Shown: positions 41,706 through 49,581 of the stretch, in pieces | Position numbering within the stretch: position 1 is the stretch's first letter | Layout: every line of letters starts with the position of its first letter | From: DAOTXS01 sp034435055 | Lineage (GTDB): Bacteria; Chloroflexota; Anaerolineae; UBA4142 | Direction: 5' to 3' | NCBI GenBank assembly: GCA_034435055.1 | Contig: DAOTXS010000031.1 | Coordinates: 1 to 64,000 of the forward strand | DNA length: 64,000 nt | Notes under the pieces: model-generated | What the model saw: the letters and a program-made list of their open reading frames with translations, nothing else | Told to the model about the DNA's origin: nothing | Databases searched by the model: none | Position numbers and translations under genes: made by a program

Positions 41706-42413
41706 TCACGTTTTCTTTACGCGCTCGCCTTTCTGCGCGATGAATTGCCCGATGATTTTGGATGCTTCTTCCACCGATGCTTCTGCCATCGGATGTTTGA
41801 ACGTCGATTGGAAGAGCGCGTCCAAACCGAGCAAGGCATCGGCTTCGGTGGCGTTGTGGCGTTCGCGGTACATTTCGATCAACTTGTTGCGCTGGTTCGC
41901 CGACATCAACGGCACGCGGCGGGCAGTTGTCTCGCGCCGCGATTCACGGGTTGCGCCGGCGCGCAACATATCTTCCGCGCTCGCCAAGCCCGCGCCGGGG
42001 AGCAAACCGTACCCCATCGCCGCCAGCGCGCGCCCGATTGCCGACGTCTCCGCCACTTCCCACGGGAATTCGCGTTCCGCCGGCGTGCCGCCTTTCTTGC
42101 GACTTGTCGCAATGCCGTGCCGAGCGCCGTAGATTTCGCTCGTGATCGTTACTTGCAACGTGAGTTGGTCCGGATTATCGAGCAAAATTTTTGGCTCACC
42201 AAAATCGAGCCGTTTGTTTTGCTTACGATGATCCTCGTTCGCCATCGCAAGTTTGCCATCGACTGCCATATACGCGTGCTCGGATGTTTGCCACTCCTCG
42301 CCGATTTTGCGTCGTTGTTCAAGAACGACAATGTAATCGACAAAATCCTCGTGCTTGACCGAACCAACGTCGCGTGCTTTCCGGCAGAGCGCTAGAATTT
42401 CTTCGCGTGTCAT
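41706..42413 (-). CDS. Phage-type recombination protein-like (ERF/SSAP-related?) under SOS-type control
   Basis: A 235-residue protein without signal peptide. The central segment VAETSAIGRALAAMGYG closely resembles the ETSAxGRALAxLG motif of phage ERF/Rad52-like single-strand annealing or associated proteins. The N-terminus is basic/acidic mixed and the C-terminal third (SANQRNKLIEMYRERH) may be a small helical domain. The assignment is tentative. It is monocistronic with its own terminator and a strong promoter overlapping miaA. A GAAC-N4-GTTC box lies just downstream of the -10, so DNA damage control is likely. No other phage genes are adjacent. Confidence 0.45.
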   Translation of the reverse strand: MTREEILALCRKARDVGSVKHEDFVDYIVVLEQRRKIGEEWQTSEHAYMAVDGKLAMANEDHRKQNKRLDFGEPKILLDNPDQLTLQVTITSEIYGARHGIATSRKKGGTPAEREFPWEVAETSAIGRALAAMGYGLLPGAGLASAEDMLRAGATRESRRETTARRVPLMSANQRNKLIEMYRERHNATEADALLGLDALFQSTFKHPMAEASVEEASKIIGQFIAQKGERVKKT

Positions 42414-42448
42414 CTCAAACCTCCTTTTTAGGTTAGCGCCCGAATGTT

Positions 42449-42466
42449 TTAGAACTACCGTTCTAA
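42449..42466. promoter_or_regulatory. LexA-type SOS box
   Basis: TTAGAAC-TACC-GTTCTAA is a perfect 7-bp inverted repeat containing GAAC-N4-GTTC, the LexA/DinR operator core of Gram-positive-type bacteria. It begins 4 bp downstream of the -10 box of the 41706-42413 gene, an ideal repressor position. Confidence 0.65.
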
Positions 42467-42470
42467 TCCT

Positions 42471-42498
42471 ATTTTACCACAGATTTAGACTTTGTCAA
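42471..42498 (-). promoter_or_regulatory. Promoter TTGACA-N16-TAAAAT
   Basis: On the minus strand the -35 TTGACA is at 42493-42498, overlapping the end of miaA, and the -10 TAAAAT at 42471-42476. It drives the gene at 41706-42413. Confidence 0.7.
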
Positions 42499-43399
42499 GG
42501 AACTCGCGGACCGTCGCGCGGATTTGCTCCGATGCGTCGGTCGAAACATCGAACCAGCGAATGCGCGGATCGTCCAAACGAAACCACGTGTACTGATGAT
42601 GCACGAATCGCCGCGTGTCGCGCTTGAGTACGCGTACTGCTTCGTCCATCGATGTGGTGCCGTTCAAGTACGCGACGATTTGGCGATAACCCAAACCGCT
42701 CATCGATGGCAGATCGACGGAATAGCCGCGCGCGATCAGCCCGCGCACTTCGTCGATGAGACCATTCGCGATCATCGCATCGACGCGCGCGTTGATGCGG
42801 TCGTACAGTTGCCCGCGCGGCATCGTCAAGCCGATGCGCAAAGTACGATAGTTTGGCGCGGCGCGCGTTTGCAATTCGCTGATCGGTTTGCCGGCGCCTT
42901 CACACACTTCGAGCGCGCGAATGACCCGGCGTTTGTTGCGCGGATCGATTCTGTTCGCGGCGCATGGATCGAGTTGTTGCAAGCGTGCGTACAACATCGC
43001 CGCATCTTCCCGTTCGAGTTCGGCGCGGCGCGCGGGATTGGGTTCTACGCGCGGAATCGATAATCCTTCCAACACCGCGCGCACGTACAGCCCGGTGCCG
43101 CCAACGAGCAACGGAATTTTTCCGCGCGCGTGAATCGCGTCGATGGTTGCGTACGCGCGTTGCTGATAATCGGCGAGCGTGAATGTTTCATCCGGCTCGA
43201 CGACATCGATGAGATGATGCGGCACGCTCCGTTGTTCGTCGCGCGTGGGTTTGGCGGTGCCAATGTCCATCCCGCGATAGATCGTGCGCGAATCCGCACT
43301 CACGATTTCGCCGGAGAATTCTTGCGCCAGTTGAATTGCCAATGCCGATTTGCCGACGGCGGTGGGTCCGAGAATGGCGATGAGTGGTTGATGTTGCAT
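42485..43399 (-). CDS. miaA: tRNA dimethylallyltransferase MiaA
   Basis: A 304-residue enzyme adding an isopentenyl group to A37 of tRNAs reading UNN codons. P-loop GPTAVGKSALA at about 10-20, DSRTIYRGMDIGTAKP, the catalytic LLVGGTGLYVRAVLEG, and DPxxxxRIxRAL-like NKRRVIRALEV are present. Length is typical. MutL/Hfq neighbours common in other phyla are absent. A dispersed repeat separates it from the upstream minus-strand yraN. Confidence 0.95.
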   Translation of the reverse strand: MQHQPLIAILGPTAVGKSALAIQLAQEFSGEIVSADSRTIYRGMDIGTAKPTRDEQRSVPHHLIDVVEPDETFTLADYQQRAYATIDAIHARGKIPLLVGGTGLYVRAVLEGLSIPRVEPNPARRAELEREDAAMLYARLQQLDPCAANRIDPRNKRRVIRALEVCEGAGKPISELQTRAAPNYRTLRIGLTMPRGQLYDRINARVDAMIANGLIDEVRGLIARGYSVDLPSMSGLGYRQIVAYLNGTTSMDEAVRVLKRDTRRFVHHQYTWFRLDDPRIRWFDVSTDASEQIRATVREFLDKV

Positions 43400-43415
43400 T
43401 GCTCAAAAAATTGTT

Positions 43416-43480
43416 GGACGCGGACGAGCGCAGATTAACGCCGACAAAATTTTTCTGTGGTCATCGGCGTTTGTCGGCAT
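43416..43480. repeat. Quasi-palindromic dispersed repeat
   Basis: GGACGCGGACGAGCGCAGATT is quoted only by its core CGCAGATTAACGCCGACAAA, mirrored by TCGGCGTTTGTCGG after an AT-rich centre. Located between yraN and miaA. Confidence 0.45.
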
Positions 43481-43481
43481 C

Positions 43482-43859
43482 CTATTCCTCGACGGCACTT
43501 TTGATCACTTCCATCCGCGCCACTTTGCCCGCGCGGTCGAGTTCGACCGCAACGAGATCGATGCGCCACGCATGATTTTCGTACTCGGCGTGCGCGGCAA
43601 GGAATTCTTGCGCGACCTGAATCAAGCGTTTGCGTTTGCGCGGCGTCAATGATTCTTCCGGCGCGCCCATTGCGTTGCCGCGGCGCGTGCGGACTTCGAT
43701 GAAGGCAAGTCCGTCGATGTCTTCGCCGATCAAATCGATTTCGCCGGCGCGTGTTCTAAAATTGCGCGCGATGATTTTGTAACCGCGTTGTGCCAGAAAC
43801 AGCGCGGCGAGGCGTTCGCCGGCATCGCCCAGATTTTTGCGCGCGCGCGTGGTTTTCAT
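43482..43859 (-). CDS. YraN/UPF0102 endonuclease-fold protein
   Basis: A 125-residue protein with the UPF0102 pattern: GDAGERLAALFLAQRGYKIIARNFR, in key pieces GERLAALFL and GYKIIARNFR, followed by GEIDLIGEDI and LAFIEVRTR, the D...ExK-like nuclease core with R in place of the usual K. The family is thought to act on branched or recombination DNA, and genes often lie near rnhB or miaA. Probably co-transcribed with miaA. Confidence 0.85.
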   Translation of the reverse strand: MKTTRARKNLGDAGERLAALFLAQRGYKIIARNFRTRAGEIDLIGEDIDGLAFIEVRTRRGNAMGAPEESLTPRKRKRLIQVAQEFLAAHAEYENHAWRIDLVAVELDRAGKVARMEVIKSAVEE

Positions 43860-43886
43860 CGATTACGATTTTATCACAGAACGACG

Positions 43887-43914
43887 TTGACGCAAACGCA
43901 TTTCAGAATACAAT
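43887..43914 (+). promoter_or_regulatory. Promoter TTGACG-N16-TACAAT for thioesterase
   Basis: The -35 is at 43887-43892 and the -10 at 43909-43914. The ATG at 43922 follows within 8 nt, so the transcript is probably leaderless. Confidence 0.6.
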
Positions 43915-43921
43915 CGATGCG

Positions 43922-44725
43922 ATGACACATCTCTTCACCGCCCATTTTCACATTCGCCAGTACGAACTCAATTCGCACGGCGAACTGCCAAACAGTACGC
44001 TTCAACGCTTGTTTCAAGAAACCGCCACGCTCGCCACGCGCGATGCGGGTTATGATGTGCGTTACCACGAAGAACGCTCAAGCATTTGGGTCGTGCATCA
44101 AATGACGCTTGAACATTTGCGCCCGGTTCGCTATCCGGATGAATTGGCAATCGACACGTGGCTGTCCGACGCGCAAAAAGTGCGGACGCATCGCGAGTAC
44201 CGCGCGCGCAACGCGCAGACAAATGAAATCGTTGCGCGCGGTCGCGCATATTGGGTACATCTGCACGCGAAATCGTTGCGTCCGTTGCGCATCCCGCAAG
44301 AATTGTTCGACACATTTCAACCGAATGGCACGAGCGCGCTTGTTCGCGTCACACCACGCCTTTATCCCGCGCCATCATTCGATTTTCCTGAATTTCGTGC
44401 GACGCGGCGCGTGTACCATTACGAAGCGGACGAAGTTCAACACGTCAACAATGCGATGTACATCGATTGGTTGGAAGAAGCGTTGGTGGATGTGATTGCA
44501 ACACGATGGAATGACGCGCGGCGATTGTGCGTTTATCGGCACGATATCGAGTACGCGCGGTCGGCGGTGCCGGGTGATGTGGTGATGATCGATGTGCGAT
44601 TAATCGGCGTGGGGAAGACGGCGAGCGCGTGGAATTTGGAAATCCAACGCGGCGATGAATTGCTGGTGCGCGATCACATCACCGCGTTGTGGGTGGATCA
44701 AAACGGGAAACCGGTGAGATGGTAG
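43922..44725 (+). CDS. Acyl-ACP thioesterase-like double-hotdog protein
   Basis: A 267-residue protein with two hotdog domains. The first (about 5-135) has FHIRQYELNSHGELPNSTLQRLFQE in key pieces IRQYELN and LPNSTLQRLFQET. The second (about 150-260) has VQHVNNAMYIDWLEEAL, the active-site pattern HVNNxxYxxW of FatA/FatB-type and 4-hydroxybenzoyl-CoA-type thioesterases. It releases fatty acids from acyl-ACP or acyl-CoA. Start at 43922 is placed by the promoter just upstream. Monocistronic. Confidence 0.8.
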   Translation: MTHLFTAHFHIRQYELNSHGELPNSTLQRLFQETATLATRDAGYDVRYHEERSSIWVVHQMTLEHLRPVRYPDELAIDTWLSDAQKVRTHREYRARNAQTNEIVARGRAYWVHLHAKSLRPLRIPQELFDTFQPNGTSALVRVTPRLYPAPSFDFPEFRATRRVYHYEADEVQHVNNAMYIDWLEEALVDVIATRWNDARRLCVYRHDIEYARSAVPGDVVMIDVRLIGVGKTASAWNLEIQRGDELLVRDHITALWVDQNGKPVRW

Positions 44726-44768
44726 GGGCGACCTCCTTCGATTACGCTCAGGATGGGGTCGCCCCTAC
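44722..44768. repeat. Dispersed hairpin, GTAGGGGCGACC ends
   Basis: GTAGGGGCGACC (44722-44733) and GGTCGCCCCTAC (44757-44768) form a perfect 12-bp inverted repeat around TCCTTCGATTACGCTCAGGA. It overlaps both convergent gene ends and even supplies the thioesterase stop codon. Confidence 0.55.
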
Positions 44769-45976
44769 GAATTTGTTGTTGCCTCAAATTCGCCGTCGGT
44801 TACACGCACGCGAATTTCTTTGCGCCCGGCAACCTGGGATTTTTTCTTCACCACGCGCCCGGTCTTTTTCTCTTGCACAATCGCGTATCCGCGCGCAAGC
44901 GTGGCTTCTGGATTCAGCGCGGCAAGATGCCGCATCGATCCGTTCAGCGACTCGCGGTTCAAGGCGACGAGCTGGCGCGCACGCGTGAAAATTCGCCGGG
45001 CGAGTTCATCGACACGCTGGCGATCATTTGTAATCCGCGCTTGCGGCGAGTTGCGTTCGAGCGCGTACACCTGCCGCGATAAATTCACGCGCGCGTTGCC
45101 GATTTGGTCGCGGATCAATTGCGCAAGCTGGCGCGCGCCGGCGCGAACACTCGCGCGCAATTCGCGCGCGTCCGGCACGACGAGTTCGGCGGCGGCGCTC
45201 GGCGTCGGCGCGCGCACGTCTGCCACGAAATCGGCAATCGTGAAATCGGTTTCGTGCCCGATCGCGCTGATGACCGGCACGCGTGAATCGTAAATCGCGC
45301 GTGCAACAATCTCCTCGTTGAATGCCCACAAATCCTCAATCGAGCCGCCGCCGCGTGCGACGATGAGGACATCGATGTCGAAATCGTTGATGGTCTTGAT
45401 CGCACTGGCAATCATCGCCGCGGCGTTTGCGCCTTGCACCAGCGTCGGTGCGAGTAAAACTTTTGTGATTGGAAATCGTCGCCGCAGGATGTTACAAATA
45501 TCGTGGAAGACTGCGCCTTCGCGCGAGGTAACGACGCCGATGGTTTGGGGAAATTGTGGCAGTGCGCGTTTGTGTTCCGACGCAAACAACCCTTCCGCCT
45601 CGAGGCGCGCGCGCAAGCGTTCAAACGCTTGCCACAACGCACCCGCTCCGGCGAGTTTGATTTCATCGACGTACAGCTGCACATCGCCGCGCGGTTCGTA
45701 CAGCGACACGCGACCGTGAACTTCGATGGCATCGCCGTTCCCCGGCAATCGAAAAACGCGCGCGGCATCGGTGCGCCACATCACGCAACGCATCGACGCG
45801 TCACGGTCTTTGAGTGTAAAGTACACGTGACCGGCGGACGATTGCGTCCAGTTGGAGACTTCGCCGCGCACCCAGACATCGCGCAACACCTTATCTGCTT
45901 CGACGAGGTCTTTGATTTGGCGGACGAGTTGCGCGACGGTAAGTGTAGGCGCAAGCTCGAAAAGCGAGTGTTGCAT
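44765..45976 (-). CDS. xseA: Exodeoxyribonuclease VII large subunit
   Basis: A 403-residue subunit of the single-strand-specific exonuclease. The N-terminal OB-fold has VWVRGEVSNWTQSSAGHVYFTLKD, in key pieces VRGEVSNW and GHVYFTLKD. The catalytic core includes GVVTSREGAVFHDI, VLLAPTLVQG and ARGGGSIEDLWAFNEE, plus the HETDFTIADFVADVRAPTPSAAAEL region, quoted in pieces. A coiled-coil and short C-terminal segment follow. No small subunit gene (xseB) is adjacent. It begins just after a quasi-palindrome at 45986-46045. Confidence 0.95.
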   Translation of the reverse strand: MQHSLFELAPTLTVAQLVRQIKDLVEADKVLRDVWVRGEVSNWTQSSAGHVYFTLKDRDASMRCVMWRTDAARVFRLPGNGDAIEVHGRVSLYEPRGDVQLYVDEIKLAGAGALWQAFERLRARLEAEGLFASEHKRALPQFPQTIGVVTSREGAVFHDICNILRRRFPITKVLLAPTLVQGANAAAMIASAIKTINDFDIDVLIVARGGGSIEDLWAFNEEIVARAIYDSRVPVISAIGHETDFTIADFVADVRAPTPSAAAELVVPDARELRASVRAGARQLAQLIRDQIGNARVNLSRQVYALERNSPQARITNDRQRVDELARRIFTRARQLVALNRESLNGSMRHLAALNPEATLARGYAIVQEKKTGRVVKKKSQVAGRKEIRVRVTDGEFEATTNS

Positions 45977-46046
45977 TGAATCGACCGAAGGCGAAAGACG
46001 AAGGACGAACGATGTTTGATTCTGTCATTCGTCCTCCGTCAAGATT

Positions 46047-46607
46047 TTAAACTCTCGTCACATACGATCCATCGCGCGTGTCCACGCGGACCGTGTCACC
46101 GACATTCACAAAGAACGGTACGGTCACGACGACGCCGGTTTCGAGTGTTGCCGGTTTGCCGCCGCCGCTCGCCGTGTCGCCTTTGTACCCCGGTGCGGTA
46201 TCGGCGACTTTTAAATCGACGGTGGTCGGCAATTCAACTTCGATGGGTTGTCCTTCGTACGTCAGCAACTCGACTTGAATATTTTCTTTGAGAAAGCCAA
46301 CTCCCTCACCAAGCAATTCTTTCGATAGAATCGGTTGATCGTACGTTTGCACATCCATAAAGTGATAATTCTCGCCATCGTTGTAAAGATACTGGACGGT
46401 GTGATGATCGAGCCGCACGTCTTGCACGCGCCCGCCGGATTGAAAGTTCTTATCAATGGTTGCGCCGGTTTTGATGTTGCGCAATTTCGTTTTGATCGTC
46501 GCGTTGCCGCGTCCTTGTTTGACGTGTTGAAAGTCCAACACTTTGTAGAGGTTGCCGTCATCGTCGATGAACGTGGTGCCTTTGCGTAAATCTTGAACGC
46601 CGATCAT
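46047..46607 (-). CDS. efp: Translation elongation factor P
   Basis: A 186-residue factor relieving ribosome stalling at polyproline. KOW-like domain I has DLRKGTTFIDDDGNLYKV and the tip loop HVKQGRGNATIKTKLRN. The family signature is near the end (AxTAPGYKGDTASGG-like, with PFFVNVGDTVRVDTRDG). At the tip position that is a modified Lys in E. coli and B. subtilis the residue here is Arg in QGRGN, as in Thermus-type proteins. AGGAG precedes the start at 46607. Confidence 0.95.
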   Translation of the reverse strand: MIGVQDLRKGTTFIDDDGNLYKVLDFQHVKQGRGNATIKTKLRNIKTGATIDKNFQSGGRVQDVRLDHHTVQYLYNDGENYHFMDVQTYDQPILSKELLGEGVGFLKENIQVELLTYEGQPIEVELPTTVDLKVADTAPGYKGDTASGGGKPATLETGVVVTVPFFVNVGDTVRVDTRDGSYVTRV

Positions 46608-46688
46608 AGAACAATCTCCTTCTTGATGAGTTCGGTGCGCGATTATACTCTAAAAAGTTTCAAGTTACAAGTTTCAGATTGCATTGTT

Positions 46689-46717
46689 TTGACACTGCCG
46701 GAAATTCGCTGTACAAT
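46689..46717 (+). promoter_or_regulatory. Promoter TTGACA-N17-TACAAT
   Basis: The -35 is at 46689-46694 and the -10 at 46712-46717. The glycyl radical enzyme start is 200 bp downstream, so a long leader or a second promoter is implied. Confidence 0.6.
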
Positions 46718-46832
46718 GATGATGCTGCTGGCGATGATGCCACATCGCTTTCGTATCGTCAGACCAACGGTCACGATGCGCCCTACGTCTCGACGCAATT
46801 TGTTCGCGCGTGCGTGGGGCGTTTAATTTTTT

Positions 46833-46888
46833 ACCACAGAGGACACAGGGAACACAGAGGAATAATTTTTCCTCTATGCCCTTTGTGC
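46833..46888. repeat. Dispersed repeat, CCACAGAGGACACAGGG family
   Basis: Left CCACAGAGG and ACACAGAGG units are mirrored by CCTCTATG and CTTTGTG after a T-rich centre. Related to 11908-11948 and 51421-51470. Confidence 0.5.
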
Positions 46889-46916
46889 TTGCTCTGAACA
46901 ATTTCAGGAGGTTCCA

Positions 46917-49292
46917 ATGTCTGCCAACCGCGACACGTGTGTTGCACCCACGCAACTTTGGTCTGCCGCGCCCACGCTCTCCCCACGCATCAAAAAACTC
47001 CGCGACGAGTACTGGAATTTCTACGAACGCAAGTTTACGAATCAGGTGCGTGCGTACACCACCGGCACACCCTGGGATTGTGTGTACTCGATTTGGTCGT
47101 GGACGAATGTCCCGGAGGTTGCATTGTTCCAGCAAGGATACCGCAGTTATCTGGGCGCAGCGGCAACCAAGGTCGAGTTACCCGCGGGCTTTTGGAACGA
47201 GCCGCTGGTCGTGCGCCAAGCCCTATTCTTCCGTCAAGTCGTCCGCAAATATTTACCCGTTGAAATTCTGGATGGCGAATTGATCGTCGGCGGACAATTC
47301 AACACCGCGCTTTCACGGTGCTTGAAAAAAGACGAGCAACGCGCGCGCGACAACGAAGAGAAAAATTTTCTCAAAGAATGGCACGCGCTCAACGATGTGG
47401 GCGTGGGCAATTGCGGCGCGGTGCCGGGTCATCTGGTCCCCGATTATCCCAAGGTTCTGCGCATCGGCTGGAAGGGAATTCAAGACGAGGCGCGTGCGTA
47501 CTCTTCCGATTTAGCGCGCGCAATCGTGATTTGCGCCGATGCGGTGCGCGAGTTCACCGCGCGTTACGCCGCCGAAGCGAATCGGTTGGCGAATTTGGAA
47601 AATGATCCGGCGCGCAAGAATGAATTGCACGAGATTGCGCGCATCGTTACCAAAGTGCCGTGGCATCCGCCGGAAACTTTTCCGGAAGCGTTGCAAGCGT
47701 TGTGGACGACGCATATGCTCGCGATGGCGGCGGAAAGTTATCCGGGTCCCGGCGTTTCGCCCGGGCGCGTGGATCAATACTTGTATCCGTATTTCAAAGC
47801 CGATTTGGACGCCGGACGATTGACGCGCGAGCAAGCGAAAGAATGGCTCGAGTGTTGGTGGATCAAACACAATTACGCGTACGATTATCAGGGCTGGGTC
47901 GGTACGAACCAGGGCATCAATTCATCGTTCGGGCAACTCATCACGCTTGGCGGAATGGATGCGAACGGAAACGATGCGTCGAACGAACTCACGTACTTGA
48001 TGCTCGATGTAATTGACGAAATCAATTTGCTCGAACCGAAACCGAACATTCGCCTTCACGCAAAAACGCCTGACCGATTGCTACAGCGTATCGTCGAAAG
48101 TTTGTCGCGCGCGCAAGGATCGCCGTTCCTCATCAACTTTGACGAGAATGCCATCGCCGGTTTGCGCTGGCAAGGATTGCCGGCAGAACGACTCTGGGAT
48201 TACGCGCCGGTCGGTTGCTTGGAAAATACGCTCGCGGGCGATGATCGCTCCGGCACCGTCGATTTGAATTTGAACATTGCGAAAGCCATCGAGCTTGCGC
48301 TGAACGACGGACGCGATATGCAAACTGGGAAACAAATCGGACCGCGTACCGGTGACCCGCGCGCGTTCGCATCGTTCGAGCAATTCTTCGATGCGTGCAA
48401 AACCCAGTTGCGCCACTTGGTCGATTGGATGATTCGCGTCAACAATCTCGCCGATGCCGGGCGCGCGCGGTGGGAACCGTGCCCGTACTTGAGCGCACTC
48501 GTCGGCGGCTGTCTGGAATCGGGCAAGGATTCGGCGGCAGGCGGCGCGCATCACAATTATCTAACGGTCGAAGGGGTTGCGCTGGCGACGGCGGCGGACA
48601 GCGTTGCGGCGGTGAAAAAGTTGGTGTACGAAACGAAACAAATCGAAATGAATGATTTGCTCGACGCGCTCAAAGCGAATTTTGAGGGGAAAGAAAATCT
48701 ACGACAGATGTTGATCACCAAAGCGCCCAAGTACGGCAACGATGATCCGTACGCCGACGACATCGCGCGCGAGATCAGCCGCGTGTGGACAGAGGAAGCA
48801 TTCAAGCACACCTCGCCGACCGGTAAGAAATATCGCGGCGGGTACTTGTCGTGGAATTATTGGATTGCCTACGCACCGACGACTGCCGCGACGCCGGACG
48901 GTCGCAAGCGCGGACAATATTTATCGAACGCGGTATGCCCGGTGAATGGCGCAGACCGCAAAGGTCCGACCGCAGTGATCAAGAGCGTGGGACATCTCGA
49001 TTTGCAGACCGCGCCGAACGGCGCGAGCCACACGATGAGTTATAGTCCGGCGATGTTGCGCGAGCCGGAGAATCAGCAAAAGTTGATGGCGTTGTTGCGC
49101 GCGTACGGCAAGGTGGGCGGCACGGCGTTGCAAATCAACGTGATTGACGCGAACACGTTGCGCGAGGCGCAAAAGCATCCCGACGAATACCGCAATCTGC
49201 TCGTGCGCGTAACGGGTTACAATGCGTACTTTGTGGGGCTGGGTAAGGAGATTCAGGACGAGATCATTGCAAGGGAGAGTCATAGGGTGTGA
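46917..49292 (+). CDS. Glycyl radical enzyme (pyruvate formate-lyase superfamily, substrate unknown)
   Basis: A 791-residue anaerobic radical enzyme. The C-terminal glycyl radical loop RVTGYNAYFVGLGKEIQDEI carries the radical Gly. The active-site loop reads PVGCLENTLAGDD near residue 425, a single Cys with Glu two residues on (GCxE), as in dehydratases, CutC-type lyases and arylacetate decarboxylases, not the CC pair of pyruvate formate-lyase. GNCGAVPGHLVPDY in the N-terminal part is also family-like. The activase is at 50495, with two other genes between. CAGGAGG precedes the start. Substrate cannot be assigned; oxygen-sensitive anaerobic metabolism is implied. Confidence 0.85.
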   Translation: MSANRDTCVAPTQLWSAAPTLSPRIKKLRDEYWNFYERKFTNQVRAYTTGTPWDCVYSIWSWTNVPEVALFQQGYRSYLGAAATKVELPAGFWNEPLVVRQALFFRQVVRKYLPVEILDGELIVGGQFNTALSRCLKKDEQRARDNEEKNFLKEWHALNDVGVGNCGAVPGHLVPDYPKVLRIGWKGIQDEARAYSSDLARAIVICADAVREFTARYAAEANRLANLENDPARKNELHEIARIVTKVPWHPPETFPEALQALWTTHMLAMAAESYPGPGVSPGRVDQYLYPYFKADLDAGRLTREQAKEWLECWWIKHNYAYDYQGWVGTNQGINSSFGQLITLGGMDANGNDASNELTYLMLDVIDEINLLEPKPNIRLHAKTPDRLLQRIVESLSRAQGSPFLINFDENAIAGLRWQGLPAERLWDYAPVGCLENTLAGDDRSGTVDLNLNIAKAIELALNDGRDMQTGKQIGPRTGDPRAFASFEQFFDACKTQLRHLVDWMIRVNNLADAGRARWEPCPYLSALVGGCLESGKDSAAGGAHHNYLTVEGVALATAADSVAAVKKLVYETKQIEMNDLLDALKANFEGKENLRQMLITKAPKYGNDDPYADDIAREISRVWTEEAFKHTSPTGKKYRGGYLSWNYWIAYAPTTAATPDGRKRGQYLSNAVCPVNGADRKGPTAVIKSVGHLDLQTAPNGASHTMSYSPAMLREPENQQKLMALLRAYGKVGGTALQINVIDANTLREAQKHPDEYRNLLVRVTGYNAYFVGLGKEIQDEIIARESHRV

Positions 49293-49297
49293 GCGTA

Positions 49298-49331
49298 AGA
49301 CCTGACAGGTGTCTGAAAACCTGTCAGGTCT
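49298..49331. terminator. Hairpin/dispersed repeat after the glycyl radical enzyme
   Basis: AGACCTGACAGGT (49298-49310) and ACCTGTCAGGTCT (49319-49331) form a 13-bp perfect stem. The core is shared with the terminator at 3976-4008. Confidence 0.6.
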
Positions 49332-49370
49332 GAATTACAAAAATCTGTACAACGTAATGGAGAAGAAAAT

Positions 49371-49550
49371 TTGAACAATCGTATTTTGATCGCTTACGCC
49401 AGCCGCACCGGCTCCACCGCCGAGATCGCGCAAGCCATCGGCACAACGCTCGCGGAGAGCGGCGCACAATTGGAACGCGGTTCGCGCGTGGGCGGAAAGT
49501 ATTCGTCCGATGTTGAGCGATTAGCAAAGACCTGGAAGGTTTTCGCGTAA
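49371..49550 (+). pseudogene. Flavodoxin-domain gene remnant
   Basis: From a TTG at 49371, preceded by GGAGAAG, the frame encodes NNRILIAYASRTGSTAEIAQ and then an AIGTTLAESGAQLE continuation, the FMN-phosphate loop of flavodoxins. It then diverges and stops after 59 residues. The last codons (KTWKVFA) lie in a dispersed hairpin repeat at 49528-49565. Intact flavodoxins are about 150 residues, so the gene appears deleted and interrupted. It may once have supplied electrons to the glycyl radical activase. Confidence 0.65.
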
Positions 49551-49565
49551 GTACCTTGCAGGTCT
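49528..49565. repeat. Dispersed hairpin AGACCTGgAAGGT/ACCTTGCAGGTCT
   Basis: Arms at 49528-49540 and 49553-49565 match in 12 of 13 positions. It forms the present 3' end of the flavodoxin remnant. Confidence 0.55.
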
Positions 49566-49581
49566 AACAAGGAGATTTACG

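Larger units (their letters stand above)
46608..46916. other. Intergenic region before the glycyl radical enzyme
   Basis: This 309-bp divergent gap holds the EF-P ribosome binding site, a promoter at 46689-46717, and a dispersed repeat at 46833-46888. No gene or tRNA is seen. Confidence 0.6.
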
